Shown: positions 26,649-35,004 of the stretch, piece after piece | Position numbering within the stretch: position 1 is the stretch's first letter | How the letters are laid out: the number at the start of each line of letters is the position of its first letter | DNA from: V1-33 sp964523105 | GTDB taxonomy: Bacteria; Verrucomicrobiota; Verrucomicrobiia; Verrucomicrobiales; V1-33 | DNA: 64,000 nucleotides | Direction: 5' to 3' | NCBI GenBank assembly: GCA_964523105.1 | Contig: CAZFZN010000017.1 | Coordinates: 62,001-126,000, forward strand | Made by a program: the position numbers and the translations under genes | Notes under the pieces: model-generated | What the model was told of the DNA's origin: nothing | Databases searched by the model: none | The model's input: only the letters and a program-made list of their open reading frames with translations

Positions 26649-27089
26649 TCACACCGGGACCTCGCGGTATTCCAGAGCCCACTCCTTCATGTAACGAACG
26701 CGCTGCGGCACGATGCGATAGACGATGAGCGCCGGGTTGTCCGGCGTGCCGAGATAACGGCGCAGCAGGGGATTCGTGCTCCAGATTTCCTCCAGGACCG
26801 CCGCGTCCGCAACCACCTCCGCCGTGCCCGTAATCCGCACCTGGTCGTGATGCGAATCGAGATAGCACAACTCGACCCGGGGATTCGCCGCGATCTCCGC
26901 CGTCTTGCCGTAGCTGCGCAGATTGGCGACATAAACGGTGAAGCCGTCCGTCTTCACCGGCGACACCGGACGCACCCGCGGCTGGTTCCCGTCGATGGTC
27001 GCCAGCATGGGGAACTTCGCGTCCGCCATGACCTTGCGGGCCAATGCGGGCAGTTCGTCGTCGGAGGGGGCAGCGATGTCAGGCGGCAT
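26649..27089 (-). CDS. Pyridoxamine 5'-phosphate oxidase (PPOX) family protein
   Basis: 146 residues from the ATG at 27089. The split-barrel flavin-binding pattern is seen: MADAKFPMLATIDGNQPRVR, PVSPVKTDGFTVYVANLRS, PRVELCYLDSHHDQVRITG and VYRIVPQRVRYM. Family members bind FMN, F420 or haem; short proteins like this one are often general-stress proteins of unknown substrate. True PdxH is longer and has extra phosphate-binding residues, so pyridoxine oxidation is not claimed. It is convergent with the terminator above and divergent from the SGNH gene. Confidence 0.85.
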   Translation of the reverse strand: MPPDIAAPSDDELPALARKVMADAKFPMLATIDGNQPRVRPVSPVKTDGFTVYVANLRSYGKTAEIAANPRVELCYLDSHHDQVRITGTAEVVADAAVLEEIWSTNPLLRRYLGTPDNPALIVYRIVPQRVRYMKEWALEYREVPV

Positions 27090-27204
27090 GCGGACTTCTT
27101 GCGGCAGGGAAACGATTCGGCAATGCCAAGTCCGTCCGCGCTTTCCCTGCTGTGCGGCGCGGGAAACCCTTGCCTCGCCGCGATTCTCCGCCGTATTCCG
27201 GGGC

Positions 27205-28089
27205 ATGATTCTCCGCTTTCTGCTCTGCGCCTTCGCATGCTTCGCCACCGTCTGCTCTGCGGACCCGGCCGTGACATTCAAGGACGGCGACACCGTCGTG
27301 CTGCTCGGCGACGCCTTCTTCGAGCGCGATTACAATTACGGGCACCTCGAAACGCTGCTCACCGCCGCGGCCGGAAAAGACCTGCGCATTCGCAATCTCG
27401 GCTGGAGCGGCGACACCCCGCGCTGTGAAAGCCGCAGCTATTTCGGCCCGCCCGCCGAGGGCTTCGACCGCCTGCAAAAGCAGCTCGCAGAGATCAAGCC
27501 GACTGTGATCATCGCCTGCTACGGCGCGGTGGATGCCTTCAACGGCGCCGCCGGAGTGCCGGACTTCACCGCCGCCTGCAACAAACTGCTCGACATGCTC
27601 AAGTCCACCGGCGCCACGGTGGTGCTGATGTCGCCTCCCGCGGTCAGCAGCGACACGGCGCGCTGGCCGACGCTCGAAGGACACGCCGCGAAGCAGACGC
27701 TCTATCGCGATGCGCTGCGCGACCTGGCCAAAACCCGGGGACTCGCCTTCGCCGACCTGCTCGAGGCGACCGGGGAAGCGAAGCCCGCCACGGTCAACGG
27801 CGTCACGTTCACCGAGTCCGACTACCGCACCCTCGCTCCGGCCTTCGTCCGCAGCCTCAGTTTCGAACTCGATGCCGCCGCGCTGAGCAGTGCCCAGAGC
27901 AACGTGGCCCTGACAAAAGCCATCCTCGAAAAGAACCGCCTCTTCTTCCACCGCTGGCGCCCCCAGAATGAGACCTATCTCTTCGGATTCCGCAAACACG
28001 AGCAGGGAAACAACGGCGTGGAGATTCCGCAGTTCGACCCGCTCGTGGCCGAAAAAGAAAAGGAAATCGCCCGCCTGCGGGCGAAGTGA
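27205..28089 (+). CDS. Exported SGNH-hydrolase-like protein lacking the canonical serine
   Basis: 294 residues from the ATG at 27205. Signal peptide MILRFLLCAFACFATVCSA. The fold is suggested by block I VVLLGDAFFE (35-40), LRIRNLGWSGDTPR, PTVIIACYGAVDAF (block III-like) and ATVVLMSPPAV. The block I Ser of GDSL enzymes is replaced by Ala37 (GDA in place of GDS). Related exported SGNH-like domains in PVC bacteria often have GNT or GST at this place and sit on membrane-bound dehydrogenase-like proteins, so a binding rather than hydrolytic role, or a displaced nucleophile, is likely. It is convergent with tssF, 27 bases away. Confidence 0.7.
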   Translation: MILRFLLCAFACFATVCSADPAVTFKDGDTVVLLGDAFFERDYNYGHLETLLTAAAGKDLRIRNLGWSGDTPRCESRSYFGPPAEGFDRLQKQLAEIKPTVIIACYGAVDAFNGAAGVPDFTAACNKLLDMLKSTGATVVLMSPPAVSSDTARWPTLEGHAAKQTLYRDALRDLAKTRGLAFADLLEATGEAKPATVNGVTFTESDYRTLAPAFVRSLSFELDAAALSSAQSNVALTKAILEKNRLFFHRWRPQNETYLFGFRKHEQGNNGVEIPQFDPLVAEKEKEIARLRAK

Positions 28090-28116
28090 TAACCGGAAAG
28101 CGGGACGGAAACGGTG

Positions 28117-30000
28117 CTACAGCAGCGGGATTTTTCCGGTGCGGATCGGCCATTTCATGATTTCGCCGCGCTGTTCGGTGTGAAGGGTGAGCCGGGTGAA
28201 GGCATTGAGGGCGACGTAGCGGGCGAGGAATTGTTCGATGGCACTGGCAAACAGAAAAACACCGCTGCCGGCGAAGCGGTCGTCTTCGAGCGTGAGGTCC
28301 ACCTCGATGCCGCGAATGAACGTCACCGGTCCCGCGCCGGGGCTGCGGGCGAAGCCGGGCCGGCTGCCGACCCTGCGAATGCCGTCAATTTGGGCGCGGG
28401 TGTGCGGGTCCACGCCGTAAAGATGCAGCAATTCCCGCAGTGCCTCCGCGCCATTCTCGCCGTGACTCACCAGCGAGAGGTAGTTGAGCGAGAGGTGATT
28501 GATGGCGCGCCACGCGAAGCGGCCCTCCGCCACCGAAGGCCGCGGCGGCGTGGGACCCGCAAGACAGCGGATGCTCACCACCGGCATGTGGGACTCCGGC
28601 TGAAAGTCCGTGCTGCCGGCGCCGATGGCGAGATCGAGCGGCAGGTGCCGGTTGGTGACCCAGCAGTCGGCGGCGAGCTGCTCAAGGTCCGGGGAAAACG
28701 GGGCGTTGTCAGGATCCACCAGCGAGATGTGCACTTCACTCCCTGGATAGCTGGAGCGCTGACCGAACTTCCGCTCGCTCTCCGAAAGCGCGCGCGGCAC
28801 GCGGTAACAGGTATAAAATGCCGCGGCGCCGGTGCGGTGATTCTGATTCAGGTAAAACGGATAGAACGGCTGCTCCACCGATGAAGTGCGCCCGTAGCCC
28901 GTGACTTTCTCCACGGCATAGATTTCGTAATCGAACACTTTGGTGCGGTCCACGATGAGCTGGTACTCGTGCATCGACTGCGTGACCGGCGCCCGCTCCG
29001 TGCGGCGGCGGAAGAGATTGATCGCAGGCGTGCAGAACAGCTGGAAGAGCGACGGGACCACGAAATCGGTGATGTCATCCTTTCGCTCGCGCAGCGGCAC
29101 GATGATTTCGAACTCTTTCCCGACAAACCGCGCCAGCGCGGCCTTCAGCCCGCTGAACTCCACAAACAGCGCCCGCTGCGGCAGAATGAAATGCTCCTTC
29201 AGAATGCGGTGTCCGTCGAAGCCGCGCGGATTCGGAGGCAGCATCGCTTCGTCCTCTGCAAAGCCCGCGTGCCGCACCGTGTCCATTTGCAGAATCGTGC
29301 TGCGGCGGTGCTGGTTGTCGCCGGCCTCCCGAATGATAACTGCCATGCCGCGGGCCATGATTTCCTCCAGCACCGTGGCCGGCAGATGATCCTCGCCGTG
29401 CAAATAAAACGGCAGGCGCTCGCAGTTGAGTTTGCTGAGAATCGCCTCGGGCCCCGCGGTGCGCAGCCGCAGCCGCAGCCGCAGCGCGGCGCGGGCCATC
29501 TTGAACTGTTCCGGCGGCAGATTGAGTTCGCCGATGTTGCGCGTGAGGTAATTGGCCGCAGTGACCTCCAGCGGATAGAGCGTGACCTCGTGCGCCGTGG
29601 CAAAGCGGCACACGGTGGCCTCATCCTTGAGTTTGAGCGACGACATCAGGCTGCCGCGCGCGACCTTCAGCCCGTCCAGCAGCGATTTGTCCTCCCATTT
29701 CGGCTCCATGCGCACGATGGCTGCCGAGGGCGACGGCGCGAGGTAGTCCGGATACACCGTCTCCAGCAGTCCCTGGGTGAAGCGCGGGAACTCCGCTTCG
29801 AGTTTGAACTGCGCACGTGATGTTAAGAACGCGAAACCCTCCAGCAGCCGCTCCACAAACGGGTCCGGGCACACGTCGCGCGACTCGCGGTCGAGACTGA
29901 GCCTCGCCGCAATCTTCGGATAGGCCGCGGCGAAGTCGCCCGCCACCTCGCGGATGTGGCGCAGCTCTTCGTTATAGATCTGGAGAAAGGGACGGTTCAT
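28117..30000 (-). CDS. tssF: Type VI secretion system baseplate subunit TssF
   Basis: 627 residues from the ATG at 30000 (MNRPFLQIYNEELRHIRE), the standard TssF opening. Conserved features: DPFVERLLEGFAFLTSRAQFKLE, FPRFTQGLLETVYPDYLAPSPS (cut here at 20 per run) and the region FVEFSGLKAALARFV, with a C-terminal FARSPGAGPVTFIRGIEV. TssF forms the baseplate wedge with TssE, TssG and TssK. In most clusters tssG follows tssF directly; here the next gene downstream is convergent and unrelated, so tssG is absent from this place. A divergent gene for an exported lectin-like protein separates tssF from tssE. Confidence 0.94.
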   Translation of the reverse strand: MNRPFLQIYNEELRHIREVAGDFAAAYPKIAARLSLDRESRDVCPDPFVERLLEGFAFLTSRAQFKLEAEFPRFTQGLLETVYPDYLAPSPSAAIVRMEPKWEDKSLLDGLKVARGSLMSSLKLKDEATVCRFATAHEVTLYPLEVTAANYLTRNIGELNLPPEQFKMARAALRLRLRLRTAGPEAILSKLNCERLPFYLHGEDHLPATVLEEIMARGMAVIIREAGDNQHRRSTILQMDTVRHAGFAEDEAMLPPNPRGFDGHRILKEHFILPQRALFVEFSGLKAALARFVGKEFEIIVPLRERKDDITDFVVPSLFQLFCTPAINLFRRRTERAPVTQSMHEYQLIVDRTKVFDYEIYAVEKVTGYGRTSSVEQPFYPFYLNQNHRTGAAAFYTCYRVPRALSESERKFGQRSSYPGSEVHISLVDPDNAPFSPDLEQLAADCWVTNRHLPLDLAIGAGSTDFQPESHMPVVSIRCLAGPTPPRPSVAEGRFAWRAINHLSLNYLSLVSHGENGAEALRELLHLYGVDPHTRAQIDGIRRVGSRPGFARSPGAGPVTFIRGIEVDLTLEDDRFAGSGVFLFASAIEQFLARYVALNAFTRLTLHTEQRGEIMKWPIRTGKIPLL

Positions 30001-30134
30001 CGGTGAGGCACGGAGGCACCATGTCTGCAATTCCGGCGGATGTCACGGGTGGATTCGGGACTGTGCAAAGGGGATTGGCACGTTTCCCGCCGCCCGCTAG
30101 AATGGGCCGTCCCCCACCGTCGTTCCCTTCATCC

Positions 30135-32990
30135 ATGATTCGTTTCCAGCTCCTCCCGACATTCTCCTCACAGGAAGCCCCGGGCGCTCCTTCACACCCC
30201 GGATGGCGCCGATGCTTTGGGAAACGGTCCCGCACTTTCGCCGTACTGATCGCACTCCTCGGAACCGGCTTCACGCCGCCGGCGGCTGCTCAGTTGAGCA
30301 TGGACGTTACCTTTCCCGGTCCTGGTCTGCCGGCGGGGGTCACGGCTTCAGGCACATGGGTCGCCATCCCGGCGGAAAGCGTCGTCCGGGTGCCTGCGGC
30401 ACCGGCCAATTCCACCGTGCAGGGGGTCTTCGATCTGGGCTCCATGGCCGGCGGCCGGGCGATGGGCACCACGGAGATTGAAGCGCATTTCATTCGTCAG
30501 GGAACCTCCGGGGCCGAGTCCTCGGCGGTGGCGATCACTCTCGCCCAGCCTTCGACCGATGTCGCCGCGCCAAATCAAATCGCCGGCACCAGCGCGGCCT
30601 TTTGCCGTCTGACTGAAACCGGCGGAGTCGGATTTCTAAAAATGTTCCCCGATTCGGTTTCTCCCGGTCCGGGATTCTCTGTCCCCGCGGAATTGATGAA
30701 CCGTTACGGTGCGCTTCTCAAGCTGCGCCTCAAATGGGAGCCACAGCAGGACCGGTCGGCGGTGTATATCAACGATGAGCTGTATGGCCTGGGGGGCAAT
30801 CCGGACCCCTTCGAGTCAGCCGGCGGCCGGGTGCGTGCCGTCATGATGTCCTCCGCTTCGCGTTTTTACGATCTCAGGAGAGTCACGGCCAGCGCCGTGC
30901 TTTGGACCGGCATTCCTGAAATGCTGGAGCTGCCGCAGAGTTTCGTGCTGCGCTTCGGTTATCAGGGAAGCCTGCGCGCGCGGGGCAACGATCCTCTCGT
31001 GACTTCCTATCAATGGCAGCGGCGCCGTCCCTCCGATCCAGGTTTTTTGAATTACGCAGCCACCGGAGCCACGACCGCCACGCTTCCCTTCGGGGTCGGC
31101 GACGATGACGGCACGCTTTACAGGGCCGTGGTCACGACGCCCACGGGGCTGTTCATCACCGATCCCGCGACGGTCACCAACGCCAACCTGACTGTTCCGT
31201 TCAATTCGCCGCTGGATTTGAATTTCAACGGCGGCACGGCTCTCGTCACTGCGGGCGCGGGCGCTGACAAAGGGGCACTGATCGGTTTCGCCAACATCCG
31301 CAACGGCACCGGCAGCGATGGATCCGGCTCTCTTTGGCTCAGCGACGGACAATTGGGGCAGCTGGGAGCGCTCGTCATCAACGATCTCAACGGCGCGGCG
31401 GGTGAAGGCGGATTCCTTGCCAACTTCCGTGTCAGGGTGGACGGGGGCACCAACCCGCCGGCCGACGGATTCAGCCTCAGCTGGGGCAGCGATGTGCCCG
31501 CAGCTCCGGCGGCCGGCGCATGGGAGGAGGGCCTCGGCACGATGCTGCGGGTGGCGTTCGATTTCTTTGACAATGGCGGCGGTGAAGCACCGGCGGTGGA
31601 CGTCTTCTGGGGTGAGAACCTGCGGGCTCACGCTCCGGTGCCTCTCGAATGGCTCTACACCGGCAGCAACTGGGCGGGCATCGCCGTGCGCCTGCGCCCG
31701 TCAGGACACGTGGACGTCGCCATCAACAACCGCATCATCCACTGGCAGGTCAGGATGCCGGGCAACACGAACCAGACCGGAGCCCGCTGGGCACTCGCGG
31801 CCCGCACCGGCGGATACGCCGCAGCCATGCGGTTCGATGACATCCAGATCATCCCTTACGACACCACTCCCTTTCCCGTCATTCTCTCCCATCCGCAGCC
31901 CTTCACGACTCACGAAGGCGGACGCGCCAAATTCTCCATCACCCTGGCGCGTCCGCAGGATGCCATCATCCGCTGGCGGTTGCTCCAGCCGAATCTCTCG
32001 ACCGATATCTCGACGGGCACCGCCACGGCCATGGAGATGACGGCAAGGTATGCCGGCAATGTCGTTGCCGATGTGTTCACCGGCGCCGGGCAGATCACCT
32101 CCAACCCCGCGGCCCTGACATTGACGGGGCGGCCCGGTCTCTCCGTGGACAACCGTTATGCCAGGGAGGAAACCACCCCTCCGGCGGGAGCAGCCTTCAC
32201 CGGCAATGCCGCATGGCTGCCCGTGGCGCGGGAGGGCGATACCTCATCGATTCTCCTGACAAATGCAGCCGCCGGGCAGAACGGAACCTTCATTCTGCCG
32301 GATCAGGACGCAGGGGCCAGGGTAAAGAGCCTGCTGGCCCGCTTCGATGTGCGGGTGCGGCAGTGGTCGAATCCGCCTGCGGACGGATGGAGTTTCTCCT
32401 GGGCACCGGATTTGCCTGCGACGCCGTTTGGAGAGGATGGCGCGGGGAGCGGGCTGCGCGTCTCCTTCGACACCTTCGACAATGCCGGATTTCCCTTCCC
32501 TGAGGCACCTGCCGTCACCGTCTTTTGGTCCGGTGCCCAGGTGGCTCATGTTCCGATGCTCATCAATGAATTCCTGACGGCGGAGGAGTGGGCGCCGGTA
32601 ACGGTTTACGTGAGCAGCGGCGGCCGCCTCACCATTCAGTACCGCGGCCTCCCGGTCCTGACGGATCTCCAGCTCCCCAATTATGCCGGCTTCGCCGGGG
32701 CGCGCTTCGGCTGGGGCGCGCGCACCGGACTGTATTACGCCGAACACAGCGTGCGCGGCATCGAACTCAGCACGGTGCGGGAATCGCCGATGATTTCGAT
32801 CCGCCCCCAGGGAACGGGCGGCGTGCTCATCGAATTCGAAGGCTTGCTCGACAGCACCTGGATCACCGGCGATCTGCGCGAGTGGTTCTGGACGGCCTCG
32901 CAGTCTCCGTATTACGATCCGTTTCCCATCAGGAACGACCCCAAGTTCCCGTGGTATTCGCGCAAGTTCTACCGCGCATGGGCTCCCTGA
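30135..32990 (+). CDS. Exported protein with two tandem lectin/concanavalin-like domains
   Basis: 951 residues from the ATG at 30135. A signal peptide lies somewhat inside (RTFAVLIALLGTGFTPPAAA, about 33-52). Two related jelly-roll-like domains at about 358-575 and 667-878 share PPADGFSLSWG / PPADGWSFSWA, GLGTMLRVAFDFFDNGG / GSGLRVSFDTFDNAG, EAPAVDVFW / EAPAVTVFW and GARWALAARTGGY / GARFGWGARTGLYY. That is the legume-lectin/LamG-like pattern. An Ig-like segment (about 270-355) and another between the domains are probable. The C-terminus (RKFYRAWAP) resembles the closing strand of verrucomicrobial autotransporter-like or sorted proteins. It lies on the plus strand inside the minus-strand T6SS cluster. 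Confidence 0.72.
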   Translation: MIRFQLLPTFSSQEAPGAPSHPGWRRCFGKRSRTFAVLIALLGTGFTPPAAAQLSMDVTFPGPGLPAGVTASGTWVAIPAESVVRVPAAPANSTVQGVFDLGSMAGGRAMGTTEIEAHFIRQGTSGAESSAVAITLAQPSTDVAAPNQIAGTSAAFCRLTETGGVGFLKMFPDSVSPGPGFSVPAELMNRYGALLKLRLKWEPQQDRSAVYINDELYGLGGNPDPFESAGGRVRAVMMSSASRFYDLRRVTASAVLWTGIPEMLELPQSFVLRFGYQGSLRARGNDPLVTSYQWQRRRPSDPGFLNYAATGATTATLPFGVGDDDGTLYRAVVTTPTGLFITDPATVTNANLTVPFNSPLDLNFNGGTALVTAGAGADKGALIGFANIRNGTGSDGSGSLWLSDGQLGQLGALVINDLNGAAGEGGFLANFRVRVDGGTNPPADGFSLSWGSDVPAAPAAGAWEEGLGTMLRVAFDFFDNGGGEAPAVDVFWGENLRAHAPVPLEWLYTGSNWAGIAVRLRPSGHVDVAINNRIIHWQVRMPGNTNQTGARWALAARTGGYAAAMRFDDIQIIPYDTTPFPVILSHPQPFTTHEGGRAKFSITLARPQDAIIRWRLLQPNLSTDISTGTATAMEMTARYAGNVVADVFTGAGQITSNPAALTLTGRPGLSVDNRYAREETTPPAGAAFTGNAAWLPVAREGDTSSILLTNAAAGQNGTFILPDQDAGARVKSLLARFDVRVRQWSNPPADGWSFSWAPDLPATPFGEDGAGSGLRVSFDTFDNAGFPFPEAPAVTVFWSGAQVAHVPMLINEFLTAEEWAPVTVYVSSGGRLTIQYRGLPVLTDLQLPNYAGFAGARFGWGARTGLYYAEHSVRGIELSTVRESPMISIRPQGTGGVLIEFEGLLDSTWITGDLREWFWTASQSPYYDPFPIRNDPKFPWYSRKFYRAWAP

Positions 32991-32999
32991 GCGGCGGTG

Positions 33000-33491
33000 T
33001 CAGGCGGCCCCGTTGATTTCGCAGACGCCGGTTTCGAGATCGATGTCGGTGCGGAAAAAAATGCGCTCGGGATTTGGCAGCGCCCAGAGTTCGCCGCGGA
33101 TCTCGAAGCCGATGTGGGCGAATTCGCTCTGGCTGCTTTGGATCATGCGAACCTGCAGGGACTCGGGGATGATGCGGGGCTCGAAGTTGATGATGGCCTG
33201 ACGGAACTGCTGTTCCAGTTCGTAGCCGTCGAGGTTGTCGCTCGTCACCCCCGCGAGGTCGCGGGTGCCGTAGTTGAGCACGCTGCGGGCGACGTGGGGA
33301 AACTGCGCGATGTTTTCCTTCGCGAGATGCGCGGGGGAATTGAGCAGCCAGCGCAGATCGCGCAGCACGGCGGCGCGGTACTCATCGGCGGACACGGTGC
33401 GGCGGCGCCATGCCTCCTCTTTGGCACCGGGATCTTCGTCCACCAGCCGGTCGAGCAGGCAGGGCAGACGCACGGGGGTTTCCTGAGTCAT
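33000..33491 (-). CDS. tssE: Type VI secretion system baseplate subunit TssE (gp25-like)
   Basis: 163 residues from the ATG at 33491. The gp25-like signature is visible: CLLDRLVDEDP, then AAVLRDLRWLLNS, SVLNYGTRDLAG, RQAIINFEPRIIP with the key acidic and Arg residues, and FEIRGELWALPNPERIFF. TssE initiates sheath attachment at the baseplate. Its start overlaps the tagJ stop by 4 bases (ATGA), so the two are translationally coupled. Confidence 0.94.
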   Translation of the reverse strand: MTQETPVRLPCLLDRLVDEDPGAKEEAWRRRTVSADEYRAAVLRDLRWLLNSPAHLAKENIAQFPHVARSVLNYGTRDLAGVTSDNLDGYELEQQFRQAIINFEPRIIPESLQVRMIQSSQSEFAHIGFEIRGELWALPNPERIFFRTDIDLETGVCEINGAA

Positions 33492-34291
33492 GCGGAGGCA
33501 AATGTCAGGCTGCGGACCTCCAGCAGCGGAATCTCCGCGCTGTCGGTCATCAGCACGCGCTGGCCGCTGCCGAGGTAAATGCCCTCCGCGGGCGAGTCCC
33601 AGCCGGTCGTGCGGGCCAGTTGAAGACCCGGATCGGTCCATGAAGGCGCCCCCGGATAGCGGACCGGCATGAAACCGTGGGACGTGCCGCCGGTTTCAAA
33701 GGTGATCTCCACGGCGACCCAGACGCGGTCGCGCAGGTGTGAGGGTTCGGCGAAGGTGATTTCCTTCACCCGCTGCTGCGGCACCCAGTAATAGACCCCC
33801 TTCATCATCAGTTCCAGCACCGGACCGAGCCGCGTGTCGCCGTCCATCATCCACTGAAACGCCTGACCGTTCACCGTTCCCGACACCCCGGGCGCGGCTT
33901 CGAGAGCCTGACTGCGCAGGGACATGGCGGCGGCCCATTCGCCGCGCGCAAAATGCACGCCGGCCTGCACCAGGAGCGGCAGCCATTCCGGCGGCTCGCC
34001 AAAAATGACCGGATGCTTTTCCCCCTGGAACACCAGCTTTCGCAGCACTTCGGCTTTGATGAGGTCATTGAAAATGTGGCCCAAAGGCGACTGGCGGCCG
34101 GTCAGTTCGGTATAGGCCACGAGCTGATTCGACGCGCCCTCCCAGTCCCCGGCGGCGGCGAGAGTTTGGAAAAGCGTGAATCGCAGATCGGAGTCCGTGG
34201 GGGCCTTGCGGATGGCGGCCTTCACCGCGGCCAGCGCGCCGGCGAGGTCGCCGGATTTGAGCAGGGATTCGATTTCAGGCGGTGGAGTCAT
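33488..34291 (-). CDS. tagJ: Type VI accessory protein TagJ (ImpE family)
   Basis: 267 residues from the ATG at 34291. N-terminal TPR-like helices (LLKSGDLAGALAAVKAAIRK, FTLFQTLAAAGDWEGA) followed by the ImpE domain with FQWMMDGDTRLGPVLELM, GVYYWVPQQRVKEI, DRVWVAVEI and GFMPVRYPG. TagJ binds the TssB N-terminus in the systems where it has been studied and modulates sheath handling with or without ClpV. Operon partner of tssE (ATGA overlap); 157 bases separate it from hcp, with a candidate terminator between. Confidence 0.92.
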   Translation of the reverse strand: MTPPPEIESLLKSGDLAGALAAVKAAIRKAPTDSDLRFTLFQTLAAAGDWEGASNQLVAYTELTGRQSPLGHIFNDLIKAEVLRKLVFQGEKHPVIFGEPPEWLPLLVQAGVHFARGEWAAAMSLRSQALEAAPGVSGTVNGQAFQWMMDGDTRLGPVLELMMKGVYYWVPQQRVKEITFAEPSHLRDRVWVAVEITFETGGTSHGFMPVRYPGAPSWTDPGLQLARTTGWDSPAEGIYLGSGQRVLMTDSAEIPLLEVRSLTFASA

Positions 34292-34370
34292 GGCGGAGAA
34301 TAGACCGCGGAATTTCTGAATGTCACGGGTGGAAACGCCAGGCGGCGGTCCCGCATCGGGCGCTGGGTGG

Positions 34371-34419
34371 AAAAGGAACGGGCAGCACGAAGAAAGCGGA
34401 TGCTCTCTCCGGCTGCCCG
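34371..34419 (-). terminator. Candidate terminator or attenuator downstream of hcp
   Basis: On the minus strand CGGGCAGC pairs with GCTGCCCG (8 base pairs, 34412-34419 and 34379-34386) and is followed by TTCCTTTT. The loop is long (25 bases). It would reduce transcription from hcp into tagJ, consistent with hcp being needed in greater amounts than baseplate parts. Confidence 0.45.
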
Positions 34420-34448
34420 GAAGGGATGACGGCGCAGGGGCCGCAACT

Positions 34449-34940
34449 CTACTGCTCCGCGTTGGTCTGAATGTTCCAGGAGGCGGGCGTGGTGGCGCCC
34501 TTGGCTCCCGTCTGGGCATTGATGTCCGTGTACTCCCATTTGATCTTGGAGTAGCTGAAGGAGACACTTTCCATCGGGGACTCCTGACCTTTGCCCATGC
34601 CGACGCTGTAGGAGCTGACGACGACGTGCTCCATGGTGTACTTCATGAATACCTCCTTTTGGCCGGTGTTTTTGCACACCTCGATGATGGCCTTGGGATA
34701 GTGTTTGCCGGTGCAGCACTTCATGAGGAGGTGCGGCGTGCACTTGTCCATGGTCTTGGTGAAGTGCATGTCCCCGTGGTCGCATTTGCCGGCGGTGCGG
34801 ACGCCGACGGCGGAGGCGGAGGCGTCGCCGACCTGATGCACCTGATGACTGAGCGAGAAGAGCTGGATCCAGTTCTTGTGCTTGGCGTCAAGGCACTCGC
34901 CGGGGAGGCCTTCTATTTGGAGGAATGTATCGAATGCCAT
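34449..34940 (-). CDS. hcp: Type VI secretion tube protein Hcp
   Basis: 163 residues, the normal Hcp size. Opening MAFDTFLQIEGLPGECLD, then HFTKTMDKCTPHLLMKC (equivalent to the FTKxxDxxSPxL motif), KAIIEVCK and the C-terminal ESVSFSYSKIKWEYT. It forms the hexameric tube inside the TssB/TssC sheath. Unusually Cys-rich for an Hcp (about six Cys, including an adjacent pair). The leader is an unstructured A/C-rich run with CAACCCAAACC and no Shine-Dalgarno sequence. Confidence 0.95.
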   Translation of the reverse strand: MAFDTFLQIEGLPGECLDAKHKNWIQLFSLSHQVHQVGDASASAVGVRTAGKCDHGDMHFTKTMDKCTPHLLMKCCTGKHYPKAIIEVCKNTGQKEVFMKYTMEHVVVSSYSVGMGKGQESPMESVSFSYSKIKWEYTDINAQTGAKGATTPASWNIQTNAEQ

Positions 34941-35004
34941 AATCTTGGTGTGGTTGGTGGTTGTAGGTTTGGTTTGGGTTGGGGAAGGAGGGACAATTCA
35001 GGGC

